Origin: Bacteroides sp.
GTDB lineage: Bacteria > Bacteroidota > Bacteroidia > Bacteroidales > Muribaculaceae
Reading direction: 5' to 3'
DNA: 64,000 nt
Assembly (NCBI GenBank): GCA_014802325.1
Contig: JAAVCK010000002.1
Span: 124,001-188,000, forward strand
Shown here one piece after another: positions 1 through 8,459 of this stretch. The first letter of the stretch is position 1. Each line of letters begins with the position of its first letter. The notes beneath the pieces are model-generated. The model was not told where the DNA came from. It saw only the letters and a list, made by a program, of their open reading frames with translations, and made no database searches. Position numbers and translations under genes: made by a program.

Positions 1-50
1 GATGCGAGTGCTACTGCGCAACCTGCCATGAAAAAGATCGATTTTTTCAT
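1..50 (-). CDS. Start of an exported protein, probably a fimbrial lipoprotein (partial)
   Basis: An ATG at 50 on the minus strand opens a frame that runs off the left edge. The 16 visible codons read MKKSIFFMAGCAVALA, a lysine-rich start followed by a hydrophobic stretch, as in a signal peptide. The stop of the DUF5119 gene lies 55 bases upstream with no terminator seen, so it is probably the next gene of that operon. In Bacteroidales such positions commonly hold Mfa/Fim-type pilin or anchor genes; that is inference from context, because too little protein is visible for a family call. Confidence 0.55.
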   Translation of the reverse strand, partial: MKKSIFFMAGCAVALA

Positions 51-105
51 TGTGTGTGTTAATAAATAATTTGATGGTTAAAAAGTAGATTAATTGTTTT
101 TCATA

Positions 106-1137
106 TTAAAATACACCTACGGGGAGGTCTATATCTTCATGTTCGCCCCAGTCATCCACCTCAACGTCAAATCCGGAGTTGAAGAGGTTTTCCTCGTCTT
201 CGATACGTATACCCGACACTCGAATCACTCCGCCACGTGGCTGGGCGAGAATCTGGTCGGCTATATCGTAGTTGAACTCTACGGTCTTGCCGTTGGTGAG
301 TCGGAGTTCGAGATTGAGCGTATAAGGCTCGTCGGCGCGCGATGTTGCGGCGCGGCCATAATACTCGTCAGGGAAGGCCGGAATGCCGAACGAACGCACG
401 TGTGCTTCACAGCCGTAGCTCTTCACGTCGCAGTCGAAAAGTATGATCGACGACTCAGCCGAGGTGGCACCCGAACGCAGATACACTGATTCGGCCATAC
501 CTCCGAGAGCACCGCGGGCTATAGCCACGTGGTGTATGCCATATTCAAACTCATAGCGGATGATATATGTATACACCAGCGGCTGCATGGTCACGGGTAG
601 ATGACGCGACTCGTGAAGGTCGATGAAGGGAACCTCCTCGACAAACGATGCATAGAGTACGTCGGGCGGATTGGTGGATCGCACTCCGGGATGAATCTGC
701 GTAAGATACTCGATGGTCGATCGCGAGCGCGAGGTGGAAGTGGCGCGTGCCTCGGCCAGCGAAGCCATGTCGGCAAGCACAATATACTCGGTATCGTTGT
801 TGTAAAGCAGAAACGAAGTGCCGCTCAGACCGTCGACACCCACATCGTCGCCCTCGACGGGTAGGAATGTCTCGCGGGGAGAAGCCTCGTCGGAATACGT
901 CACGAGAGTCACAAGTTCAGGCAATTCGGGGCGCATGTCGTCGTAGGTCAGGCCATGAAGAGCCTCGTCCCAGTTGGCGGCGTGAGCCATACCGTAATCA
1001 CGCTCCCACTCCTGCTCCCACGACAGTGACACGGCAGCCGTGCGGAAGTGATTGTAGCATAAATCTTTTCGGCAGGATGACATAGCCATGAGCATCAGGC
1101 CCGCTACTGCCATACTTAATATCTTGGTACTTTTCAT
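106..1137 (-). CDS. DUF5119-family lipoprotein of a fimbria-type locus
   Basis: The 343-residue product begins with a lipoprotein signal peptide with the lipid-accepting Cys in MSSCRKDLCYNH. Cys-Arg-Lys-Asp-Leu-Cys-Tyr followed by a Trp-Glu-Gln-Glu-Trp-Glu-Arg-Asp stretch is the hallmark of DUF5119 (FimB-like) proteins of Bacteroidales, thought to be cell-envelope proteins of fimbrial gene clusters. The start codon overlaps the stop of the upstream DUF3575 gene in an ATGA, so the two are almost certainly translated together. The biochemical role is not established. Family membership is by recognition of the N-terminal motif, not by search. Confidence 0.75.
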   Translation of the reverse strand: MKSTKILSMAVAGLMLMAMSSCRKDLCYNHFRTAAVSLSWEQEWERDYGMAHAANWDEALHGLTYDDMRPELPELVTLVTYSDEASPRETFLPVEGDDVGVDGLSGTSFLLYNNDTEYIVLADMASLAEARATSTSRSRSTIEYLTQIHPGVRSTNPPDVLYASFVEEVPFIDLHESRHLPVTMQPLVYTYIIRYEFEYGIHHVAIARGALGGMAESVYLRSGATSAESSIILFDCDVKSYGCEAHVRSFGIPAFPDEYYGRAATSRADEPYTLNLELRLTNGKTVEFNYDIADQILAQPRGGVIRVSGIRIEDEENLFNSGFDVEVDDWGEHEDIDLPVGVF

Positions 1138-2414
1138 AGAGTCGGTGTGACTTTCTTAGGTTTGTTGATGTCGTTGAATCGCCATGCTATGGCAAATTTC
1201 ACTTTAAGCGGACCTACATAGTTGAGCGACTTGGTTCGCTGATACAGATAATGGTCATCGTGGGGGATATACTCCTTATAGCGTGAGTACATGTAGCCTA
1301 ATCCGAGTCCTGCTTCGAGTGACCAGTTGCGGGCTATAGGCCACTGATAGCCTACCGACAGACCGGCCAGTCCGGCTTCACCCTGATAGCCGGTCCCACC
1401 GTTTTCGAGATCATACCAACCGCCTCCGGCAAACGCGCCAACATACAGCCCGTGCCACGGCCCCTTGACGAGGGGATGGAATCGCGCTTCAGGCGATATC
1501 ATGGCTATCTGATAATACTTATGACGGTGAGAGTTTTTCCACCATGCCACGTTGCCTTCCAAAGCCAGCGACCAGCGCGGATTGATACGCCACTCAAGCT
1601 CGATGTTAGGCATCAGAGCCACCCAGTAGAGCAGATTGGTTTTCAGCGCGAAGCGGTGGATGGGATCAGTGGCAACGATGTCGTCAGAGCCATCAGCGAG
1701 TCCGGCGATTTCAGAATCGACGGTGCTTTCGGCCACTTCCTCGGTCACCTCGGCTGCAAGTGTATCCTCCACTGGAATAGGAGCCGATTCTGCAGACACC
1801 GCTTCAGCAGCCGGAGTGGGAGCGATCACATCATTTTTTACATAGAGCGTCACTGCCACAGCATTGCGTAGCTCGGGAAACAGGTGCTCATACATCCAGC
1901 GGTATGGATTACCGTGGTCGAGTTTCATCAACTCGTTTTTGCGTCCGGTGACGAGCACATTGTTTTCATCGAAAACCCACACAGGTATTTTGTCGAGAAT
2001 TTCGAGCACCTTATCGCGCGAGGGCACGTCGGGATTTTCGGCCACCATGCGGCGAAGTTCACCCCATGCCACACCTTCGGGCTGGGCATCGATAAGCGCC
2101 GTATCCACTGCGGTGTTTTCCAACAGATAGGCCGTGATGGCCTTGCATCGGTTTTGGGTGAGAATAGTGTTGGCACGATCCATTCCATCAGGCGACGCAT
2201 AGGCTTTCACCACCAGACGGTCTATACCATCGATGGCATCGACCTGCTTCACATGATCGACAAACGGTTTCATGGTAGCACCATTGTTATTGTAGGCCGG
2301 ATCGAAGTGCCGGTGTCCGATTCTGAAATATACTTTTGCTGAATCGGCAGGTGACTGTCCGAATGATATAAGTCCGGACAGTAGTGTCAGCCAACAAATT
2401 ACAAATTTGTTCAT
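1134..2414 (-). CDS. Outer-membrane protein: OmpA-like N-terminal part plus DUF3575 barrel
   Basis: The 426-residue product has a signal peptide (to about residue 20), then an OmpA-like region (about 27-195) containing the phrase VVKAYASPDG and a run resembling the OmpA peptidoglycan-binding fold. An acidic, Ala/Val/Glu-rich linker (about 196-250) follows. The rest (about 255-426) is rich in aromatic residues and alternating strands, starting at ALKTNLLYW, typical of the DUF3575 outer-membrane barrel. DUF3575 genes sit first in Mfa/Fim-type fimbrial operons of Bacteroidales, where the protein may anchor or regulate the appendage; this is known context rather than proven function. The gene opens the leftward operon and overlaps the DUF5119 gene by four bases. 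Confidence 0.75.
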   Translation of the reverse strand: MNKFVICWLTLLSGLISFGQSPADSAKVYFRIGHRHFDPAYNNNGATMKPFVDHVKQVDAIDGIDRLVVKAYASPDGMDRANTILTQNRCKAITAYLLENTAVDTALIDAQPEGVAWGELRRMVAENPDVPSRDKVLEILDKIPVWVFDENNVLVTGRKNELMKLDHGNPYRWMYEHLFPELRNAVAVTLYVKNDVIAPTPAAEAVSAESAPIPVEDTLAAEVTEEVAESTVDSEIAGLADGSDDIVATDPIHRFALKTNLLYWVALMPNIELEWRINPRWSLALEGNVAWWKNSHRHKYYQIAMISPEARFHPLVKGPWHGLYVGAFAGGGWYDLENGGTGYQGEAGLAGLSVGYQWPIARNWSLEAGLGLGYMYSRYKEYIPHDDHYLYQRTKSLNYVGPLKVKFAIAWRFNDINKPKKVTPTL

Positions 2415-2619
2415 TATATGATGAGTCTGATTCAGGTTTAAAATTTAAAACTCTTTTATGCAGGTTCAAACGGTTGTGTATTCTTGTAATGCGAATCGTG
2501 TGTGTGTGTGTTATGTCTGTAACTGCAAAAATTAGGTTTAAATATAATCCTATAGTTACTATATATGTGTGTTCACCGTGTTAACGGACGTGCAAAAGTA
2601 TATATAATCTTTGAAATTA

Positions 2620-2628
2620 CCCCCCCCC
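2620..2628. repeat. Nine-base C homopolymer
   Basis: A run of nine C lies in otherwise AT-rich intergenic DNA, about 55 bases upstream of the -33 box of the AAA ATPase promoter and about 205 bases upstream of the leftward fimbria-like operon. Homopolymers of this length are slippage-prone, but nothing here shows that it affects expression. Confidence 0.9.
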
Positions 2629-2680
2629 AAGTGTTAAAATTAGTTAACAGTTTGACTTTTAACAAAATTACGGTACAGTT

Positions 2681-2712
2681 CTTGCAGTTTACACTTATAA
2701 GAAGTAACTTTG
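2681..2712 (+). promoter_or_regulatory. Promoter of the AAA ATPase gene
   Basis: CTTG at 2681-2684, a 20-base spacer and TAACTTTG at 2705-2712 match the Bacteroidota consensus. The start codon is only six bases after the -7 element, so the transcript would be leaderless or nearly so. Confidence 0.75.
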
Positions 2713-2718
2713 TAGAAT

Positions 2719-4566
2719 ATGCTGATAAACCTTAATGAAGAAATATGCGGATATGTAGCTGAACGGCTTGTTGCACGCCGTGAGGCCACAAGCGACGCTC
2801 CCTCTGCCGAATACTATCTCGCCCGACTATCGGCCGACGGCCGACGGCGCTGCCTGCTGTATGTCACCGACAGCGCTGAAGCGGCAGCCGACGAGTGCGC
2901 CCGCCACTCTGAAGCAGAAGTATGTCAGGCCGGTGACCTGACACTGGTAGCGGTAAGCATGGCCGACGACACCGATACGCTTGCCGATGTGTTGCAGCAG
3001 TCGGTGATGTCGTGGGACGTGGCTCTGCCGCTGTTTTATGAGATAATCACATCGCGCCTTGCAGCAGGTTCGGGCAGTGACTTCGCCCGATATGCGCTTA
3101 CACCCGGAAGCATCCTGATAAGCAAAGACGGCGACACCTATCATGCAGCCACCACCCTCCTCCCCCACTGGGACGAGGACGTGACCGACAGCACCACTGT
3201 CAATACTTATCTCGCTCCCGAGCTTGAAGCCGGAGAGCTGCCGGGCAGTTTTGCATCTTGGGTATTCTCGGCAGCCATGCTGCTGACAGCCATGATACAG
3301 TCCACCCCTCCGTGGAAGCCTGAGCAGCATGACTTGCCGGAAGATGCGCGCGATAATTACCGCGCACTCGTTAGCTCGTCGGCGCCTCACGTCGACGCCA
3401 TTGGATCGCTGCGCAAACTCATATCCTCGAATCTTTCGCCCGCACCGGACATGCGCGCCTCATCGCCACGCGAATTTCTTGCCGCCATCTACTCCATAAT
3501 AGAGGAGAAAGAGATGCCGCTGCCTCGGAAATATGATATGACCGACGATAATCCCGCCGACCACCCTGACGATTACGAAGAGCCGGCACGCTCCAAACCC
3601 GAGAATCGTCAGCCCAAAGTTCACGTCAACTCCGATGAGCCTGACGAAATTCCTCAGCAGCGCAGCGGTGAGCCGAGACTGAAGATCGATTTCAAGCGAG
3701 CCGAGGGCAACGGGTTCAGCGACGTGGCCGGACTTGACGACATCAAGGCAAAGATGACTCGCAACTTCATCTCGATAGTCAAGAATCCCGACCTGGCCCG
3801 CACTTTCCGCATCGAGCCTCCCAACGGCATGCTGCTGTGGGGCCCCCCGGGCAATGGCAAGTCGTTCATATCCCGAAAACTCGCCGAAGAAAGCGGACTG
3901 ATCTACGCCACCGTCAATCCCGGCGATCTCGGCAGCATATTTATCCACGGCACCCAGGGACTTATAGCCGAACTCTTCACGAAATGCGAGCGCATAGCGC
4001 GGCGCGAGAAAAGCGGAGTGCTTCTGGTGCTTGAGGAGTTTGACTCGCTCGTGCCGAGCCGGTCGGCAGCCGGTGGCGACACCAACAGCCGCAACGACGA
4101 AGTGGCCGAATTTCTCACCCGACTCAACAACTGCGCACAGAAGGGTGTGTATGTGGTGGCAACCACCAACCGCATCGACGCCATCGATCCGGCGGTGATG
4201 CGCAAGGGCAGGATGGACGAGGTGATATACGTGGATCTGCCCGACGAGCAGGTGCGCACGAAGCTCTTTCAGCTTGAACTCACTGACCGCCCGCACGAGG
4301 ACCTCGACCTCAACAGACTCGTCAAGATGACCGACGGTTTTTCGTCGGGCGACATAGCTTATCTCGTGAAAGAAAGCGCCAGAAAAGCGTTTGAGCAGAC
4401 CATAGCCGCGCCTGATAAAAAGATCGTGGCTATAACACAGCAGCAACTCGAAAGCACTATCGGATGCGCACATCCATCGGTGACAGCGGCTGAGCGCCGG
4501 AAATACGAGAAACTACGCGATTCGTATGACCGCCACCGCCGCGAACTTCCCCGCGTGGGATTCTGA
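2719..4566 (+). CDS. AAA ATPase with an unknown N-terminal half
   Basis: The 615-residue product has a C-terminal AAA module (about 335-590) of the proteasome/FtsH/Cdc48 class. Walker A is GPPGNGKS at 375-382, sensor 1 is ATTN at 481-484, and the arginine-finger region is RKGR at 495-498. Walker B reads LLVLEEFD (435-442), so the usual Asp before the catalytic Glu440 is Glu439, a conservative but uncommon change. Residues 1-260 match no family I know and contain a probable acidic, proline-rich linker at about 270-325. No membrane segment or signal peptide is seen, so it is probably a cytosolic remodelling ATPase of unknown substrate. A YbjN-like gene follows 36 bases downstream, and priA overlaps that, which suggests one transcript. 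Confidence 0.8.
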   Translation: MLINLNEEICGYVAERLVARREATSDAPSAEYYLARLSADGRRRCLLYVTDSAEAAADECARHSEAEVCQAGDLTLVAVSMADDTDTLADVLQQSVMSWDVALPLFYEIITSRLAAGSGSDFARYALTPGSILISKDGDTYHAATTLLPHWDEDVTDSTTVNTYLAPELEAGELPGSFASWVFSAAMLLTAMIQSTPPWKPEQHDLPEDARDNYRALVSSSAPHVDAIGSLRKLISSNLSPAPDMRASSPREFLAAIYSIIEEKEMPLPRKYDMTDDNPADHPDDYEEPARSKPENRQPKVHVNSDEPDEIPQQRSGEPRLKIDFKRAEGNGFSDVAGLDDIKAKMTRNFISIVKNPDLARTFRIEPPNGMLLWGPPGNGKSFISRKLAEESGLIYATVNPGDLGSIFIHGTQGLIAELFTKCERIARREKSGVLLVLEEFDSLVPSRSAAGGDTNSRNDEVAEFLTRLNNCAQKGVYVVATTNRIDAIDPAVMRKGRMDEVIYVDLPDEQVRTKLFQLELTDRPHEDLDLNRLVKMTDGFSSGDIAYLVKESARKAFEQTIAAPDKKIVAITQQQLESTIGCAHPSVTAAERRKYEKLRDSYDRHRRELPRVGF

Positions 4567-4602
4567 ACATAACCCGTGACATAACAAAATCTTCATAGTT
4601 AT

Positions 4603-5007
4603 ATGATATTCAAAGGAATAAACCAAAGTACTCTACGCGACCTGCTCGACGAAGCGGGTATCGCCACCAAGAAAGACGACGACGGCGATCTGATGACCGT
4701 ACTTTCAGCCGACGACGATTTCCCTTACGACATGATAGCATGGTTTATGGTGGAAGACAACTGGCTTACGATCATAACCCGCTCGTTTGACTTCAAGGTA
4801 AAAGATCCCTACACTGTGGCCAACGAATATAACCGCACCCACCGAGCCGTGTCGTGCATTGCCGAGGACGACGCCGTATTCTTCAAACTCGGATTTCTCC
4901 TCGACGAAGAAGTGTCGACTCAATACGTGATTGAAAACTGCCTGCGTTTCGGCGTCGGCTGCTCGTGGCATTCGTTTGCCGACATCTGGAAAGCTCAGAA
5001 CTCATGA
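4603..5007 (+). CDS. Small acidic protein, possibly YbjN/type III chaperone-like
   Basis: The 134-residue product has no signal peptide. Its alternating strands and helices, an early LRDLLDEAGI helix, a central WFMVEDNWLTI strand and a long C-terminal helix-rich part resemble the YbjN/secretion-chaperone fold, proteins that often bind partners rather than catalyse. This assignment is tentative. Its position between an AAA ATPase of unknown substrate and priA, with an ATGA overlap into priA, raises the inference that it is an adaptor for the ATPase. It has no recognisable catalytic motif. Confidence 0.6.
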   Translation: MIFKGINQSTLRDLLDEAGIATKKDDDGDLMTVLSADDDFPYDMIAWFMVEDNWLTIITRSFDFKVKDPYTVANEYNRTHRAVSCIAEDDAVFFKLGFLLDEEVSTQYVIENCLRFGVGCSWHSFADIWKAQNS

Positions 5008-7475
5008 CATTTGCCGAAGTACTGCTGCCGGTGCCTATACAAGGCACATTTACTTACAGTGTGCCCCCCGCTATGGCGGCCGGGGCTAAAGTGGGTCACA
5101 GGGTGGTGGTGCCTTTCGGCCGCAAGAAATTCTACACGGGCATAGTCACGGCTCTCACTCCATTTCCTCCACAGGGTTACGAAGTGAAGGATATAGCCGT
5201 GACGCTCGACGACGAACCTGTGGTGCGACACCCGCAGATAAAATTCTGGAACTGGATAGCCGACTACTATCTGTGTACGCCGGGTGAGGTCTACAAAGCT
5301 GCCGTGCCGGCGGGTCTGCGGCTCGAAAGCGAGACGTTTGTAGAGCTTCATCCCGACTATGACCCGGCACTCGCTCCCGTGCTTTCGGAGCGCGAGGAAG
5401 TGGCGCTCGGCAAAATAATCGGTGCAGCCAAAAAACTTACCCTAGACCAGCTCCGCACCGCCACCGGCTTTCAGTCGATAGCCACCGTGGTCAACGGCCT
5501 GATAGCCAAAGGTGCTGTCACGATAGCCGAACGCGTGATTGAGAAATATCGACCGCGCCGGGAGCACTACGTGGCTCTCACGGCATCCAAGACCGACCGC
5601 GAAGCTCTCCATGCGGCATTCGATGCCGTGAAAGGTGCACCAAAGCAGGAAAAGGCGCTTCTGGCGCTCATAGACCTGAGCGAGATAATGCGTTGCGACT
5701 CTGACGAGGTCAGAGAAGTATCGCGCACCGAACTGCTTGAGCGCTCGGGTGTGACGGTTCCTATACTTCAGGCCATGGCACGTAAGGGTATCATAAGGCT
5801 ATTCATCAAGGAAATCAACCGCTTCCGCTATACCGGTCTGCCCGTGGCTCCGCTGCCGGCTCTATCCGACGCCCAGACCCAAGCACGCGATGCCATAGTG
5901 GCCTCGATGTCTGAAAATGCCGTGACGCTGCTCCACGGAGTCACTTCGAGCGGCAAGACTGAAATCTATATACATCTCATCGACCTGATGCTCCGCCAGG
6001 GACGGCAAGCGCTCTATCTCGTGCCTGAGATAGCGCTCACTACCCAACTTACCTCGCGATTGCAGCGTGTGTTTGGCGACAAGGTGGTGATATATCACTC
6101 GCGGTTTACCGACAACGAGCGCGTGGACGTGTGGCGGCGTCTGCTCACCGCCCGTGAGCCTCTGGTGGTGCTGGGCCCGCGCTCGGCCGTATTTCTCCCG
6201 TTTGCCTCGCTCGGCATGGTGATAGTGGATGAAGAGCATGAATCGAGCTACCGTCAGCAAGACCCGGCGCCACGCTACAATGGCCGCGACGCCGCTATAG
6301 TACTTGCATCGATGCACGGCGCCAAAACTCTTTTGGGAAGCGCCACGCCGTCGGTGGAGACGTATTACAAAGCTTCGACCGGCCGATACGGACTCGTAAG
6401 CCTTACGGAGAGATATGATGCCGTGCCGCTTCCCGACGTTGAGATAGTGGACATGGGCACTTCGCGCCGCAAAGGTCTTGTCGACGGCATACTTTCGGCC
6501 CGGCTGCGCGAGCTGGTGGTCGACGCCGTGGACGACCGCAAGCAGGCCATACTCTTTCTCAACCGTCGCGGCTATGCTCCGGTGGCACGGTGCAAGATGT
6601 GCGGCTACGTACCCCGCTGCTCTCACTGCGATGTGTCGCTTACCTACCACCGCCGCATCGACAAGCTGGTGTGTCACTATTGCGGCACTCCCTATGAGGT
6701 ACCGGCCGTGTGCCCGGCCTGTCAGGAACCGGCCATAGAGGTGCTCGGTTACGGTACGGAGCGTGTGGAGGACGAAGTGGCCGACGCTTTTCCCGAAATG
6801 AAAATAGCGCGCCTCGACTTTGACACCACACGCAATAAAAACGGCTACGAGGAGATAATCGACAATTTCTCTGCCGGGAAAAGTGATATACTCGTGGGCA
6901 CGCAGATGGTCACTAAAGGTCTTGACTTCGACAATGTGAAAGTGGTGGGTGTGATGAATGCCGACACCATAATCAATTTCCCGGACTTCCGAAGCAGCGA
7001 ACGGGCCTTCAATATGCTGGAACAGGTGGCCGGACGTGCCGGTCGGCGCGACTCAGCCGGGCGCGTACTGGTGCAGACCTATTCGCCTCAGCACCCTATA
7101 TTCGGATTTCTTACCGCACACGATTACATCGGATTCTATAATATGGAAATCGCCCAGCGGCTGCAATTCAACTATCCGCCTTTCGTGCGCATAATCTACA
7201 TATATCTGAAACACCGCGACTCCTCGGCGCTCAATAAATCGGCCACCGTGTATGCCGACCGTCTCCGAGCTCTGTTCGGCACACGTGTCACCGGGCCTGA
7301 AGAACCGCCTGTAAGCAGGGTGCAGTCACTCTACATACGCCGCGTGATGCTAAAGATAGAGCCGACGGCTTCGATAGCCAAGGTGAAGCAGCTGCTCCGC
7401 GAGCTGTACGTGGAGTGTGTCAACGACAAGACTCTTGCAGGCGTGACGCTCTACTATGATGTAGATCCCTATTGA
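5004..7475 (+). CDS. priA: Primosomal replication-restart helicase PriA
   Basis: PriA recognises stalled forks and D-loops and reloads the replicative helicase. The 823-residue product has the N-terminal DNA-binding region (FAEVLLPVPIQGTFTY), Walker A GVTSSGKT at 312-319, the DEEH box at 409-412, and eight zinc-binding cysteines (C530, C533, C539, C542, C557, C560, C570, C573). Helicase motifs V and VI follow (GTQMVTKGLDF and QVAGRAGR). The chosen ATG at 5004 overlaps the previous stop in an ATGA and begins with the conserved MTFAEV; an in-frame GTG at 4965 would add 13 residues lying inside the upstream gene. The 3' end overlaps the convergent vanZ-like gene by seven bases. Confidence 0.97.
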   Translation: MTFAEVLLPVPIQGTFTYSVPPAMAAGAKVGHRVVVPFGRKKFYTGIVTALTPFPPQGYEVKDIAVTLDDEPVVRHPQIKFWNWIADYYLCTPGEVYKAAVPAGLRLESETFVELHPDYDPALAPVLSEREEVALGKIIGAAKKLTLDQLRTATGFQSIATVVNGLIAKGAVTIAERVIEKYRPRREHYVALTASKTDREALHAAFDAVKGAPKQEKALLALIDLSEIMRCDSDEVREVSRTELLERSGVTVPILQAMARKGIIRLFIKEINRFRYTGLPVAPLPALSDAQTQARDAIVASMSENAVTLLHGVTSSGKTEIYIHLIDLMLRQGRQALYLVPEIALTTQLTSRLQRVFGDKVVIYHSRFTDNERVDVWRRLLTAREPLVVLGPRSAVFLPFASLGMVIVDEEHESSYRQQDPAPRYNGRDAAIVLASMHGAKTLLGSATPSVETYYKASTGRYGLVSLTERYDAVPLPDVEIVDMGTSRRKGLVDGILSARLRELVVDAVDDRKQAILFLNRRGYAPVARCKMCGYVPRCSHCDVSLTYHRRIDKLVCHYCGTPYEVPAVCPACQEPAIEVLGYGTERVEDEVADAFPEMKIARLDFDTTRNKNGYEEIIDNFSAGKSDILVGTQMVTKGLDFDNVKVVGVMNADTIINFPDFRSSERAFNMLEQVAGRAGRRDSAGRVLVQTYSPQHPIFGFLTAHDYIGFYNMEIAQRLQFNYPPFVRIIYIYLKHRDSSALNKSATVYADRLRALFGTRVTGPEEPPVSRVQSLYIRRVMLKIEPTASIAKVKQLLRELYVECVNDKTLAGVTLYYDVDPY

Positions 7476-7879
7476 TGTCGCTTGATCTTACTCTCCGTAA
7501 CGCGGAATATCAATGCGCCTGCGGCTGCTCCCACCACGTCAGCCACTCCGTCGGCAGCATCGCCCGAACGGCCTGCGTCCATGCAGGTTTGCAGAAATTC
7601 TATAACTATACCGGTGGCCGCCGATACTATGGCTATAATTATCAGTGCCCGGCGGCTTACACTTCCGCGCCACATCAGTCGGTCAAGTGACAGCACAAAT
7701 GACATAGCGCCGAACATGATGGCGTGAACCACCTTGTCGGCACCATAAAACAGTTCGGGCGTATCGTCGCCCAACGGTTGCGGAGCAAGCGTCAGATAAA
7801 GTATGGCCGCTATCACCAACCCTCCGGGCACTCCCGGGGGCAGTATCGAATATATCCGGCGTATAAACGCGGCTATCAC
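7469..7879 (-). CDS. VanZ-like membrane protein
   Basis: The 136-residue product has about four hydrophobic segments. The phrase GADKVVHAIMFGAMSF (a conserved Asp-Lys-x-x-His around residues 48-52) and a later IEFLQTCMDAGRSGDAAD segment are typical of the VanZ-like family, whose members are small inner-membrane proteins, mostly of unknown role; some give teicoplanin resistance. Translation probably starts at GTG 7879, which overlaps the DUF3332 stop in a GTGA. It is the last gene of the purM operon and runs seven bases into the end of priA on the other strand. Confidence 0.8.
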   Translation of the reverse strand: MIAAFIRRIYSILPPGVPGGLVIAAILYLTLAPQPLGDDTPELFYGADKVVHAIMFGAMSFVLSLDRLMWRGSVSRRALIIIAIVSAATGIVIEFLQTCMDAGRSGDAADGVADVVGAAAGALIFRVTESKIKRHQ

Positions 7880-8430
7880 AGCGATGCGCGCAGTTCTACC
7901 GACTGCTTCACCATTGTGTCATAGGCCAGCAGACCTTCCTGCGAGAGCTCGACTATGCGGCGTGTGCCGTCGGGGGCGGGAAGTGCCACGTGAGTATCAT
8001 CTACAAACGTCATGAGCTCATAGCTGTCGCCGCCGGGAACGGAGAGCATCCATGTATCGGTCTCGTCGATAAAATCGAGGCGGACCACACTCTTGTCGTT
8101 TTCTGAAGTGATGGTATAGCCCTTACCGTCACACTCCACGAGATAGCGGCCGTCTTTACCGTCTATCACCTTTGTGCCGGCTGCGAGAGGATTGCTGCCG
8201 CTCCAGAATTCGATAGAGTTGAGCACCAGAAGGTCAGCCAGCGCCGAGACTTCATATACAGGCACTATACAGAGGGCGAGAAACACCAGTTCGTTGACAA
8301 ACTTGCTGCTGATATGATTGTTCCAGTCGAGAAGATTGCGGGTGAGCTGAAACTTGCCTATGCACGATGTGCTTATCATTCCGGCGCACATAGCCAGCAC
8401 GATGGCACGGGTGAGGAAATGCTTTTTCAT
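7876..8430 (-). CDS. DUF3332-family lipoprotein
   Basis: The 184-residue product starts with a signal peptide ending in STSC, a good lipobox with Cys at about 23. The next part (CIGKFQLTRNLLDWN, and a hydrophobic helix with IVPVYEVSALADLLVLNSI) is characteristic of DUF3332, envelope proteins of unknown role. The C-terminal half is beta-rich. It lies between mltF (29-base gap) and the vanZ-like gene (GTGA overlap), so it probably belongs with the envelope genes of this operon. Confidence 0.75.
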   Translation of the reverse strand: MKKHFLTRAIVLAMCAGMISTSCIGKFQLTRNLLDWNNHISSKFVNELVFLALCIVPVYEVSALADLLVLNSIEFWSGSNPLAAGTKVIDGKDGRYLVECDGKGYTITSENDKSVVRLDFIDETDTWMLSVPGGDSYELMTFVDDTHVALPAPDGTRRIVELSQEGLLAYDTMVKQSVELRASL

Positions 8431-8459
8431 AACGGAGGGAATGTAACTAAAAATTTGGT

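Larger units (their letters stand above)
2415..2718. other. Divergent intergenic region
   Basis: These 304 AT-rich bases separate the leftward fimbria-like operon from the rightward AAA ATPase gene. They contain a run of nine C at 2620-2628 and a well-formed rightward promoter at 2681-2712. No convincing TAnnTTTG element was found for the leftward genes; AATTTTTG on the minus strand near 2525-2535 is only a near match. No small gene is supported. Confidence 0.6.

Noticed and set aside
3460-4473. 337-codon minus-strand frame
   Set aside because: It lies wholly within the AAA ATPase gene on the other strand; its sequence has no recognisable motif.
5862-6677. 271-codon minus-strand frame
   Set aside because: Shadow of priA, whose motifs are on the plus strand.
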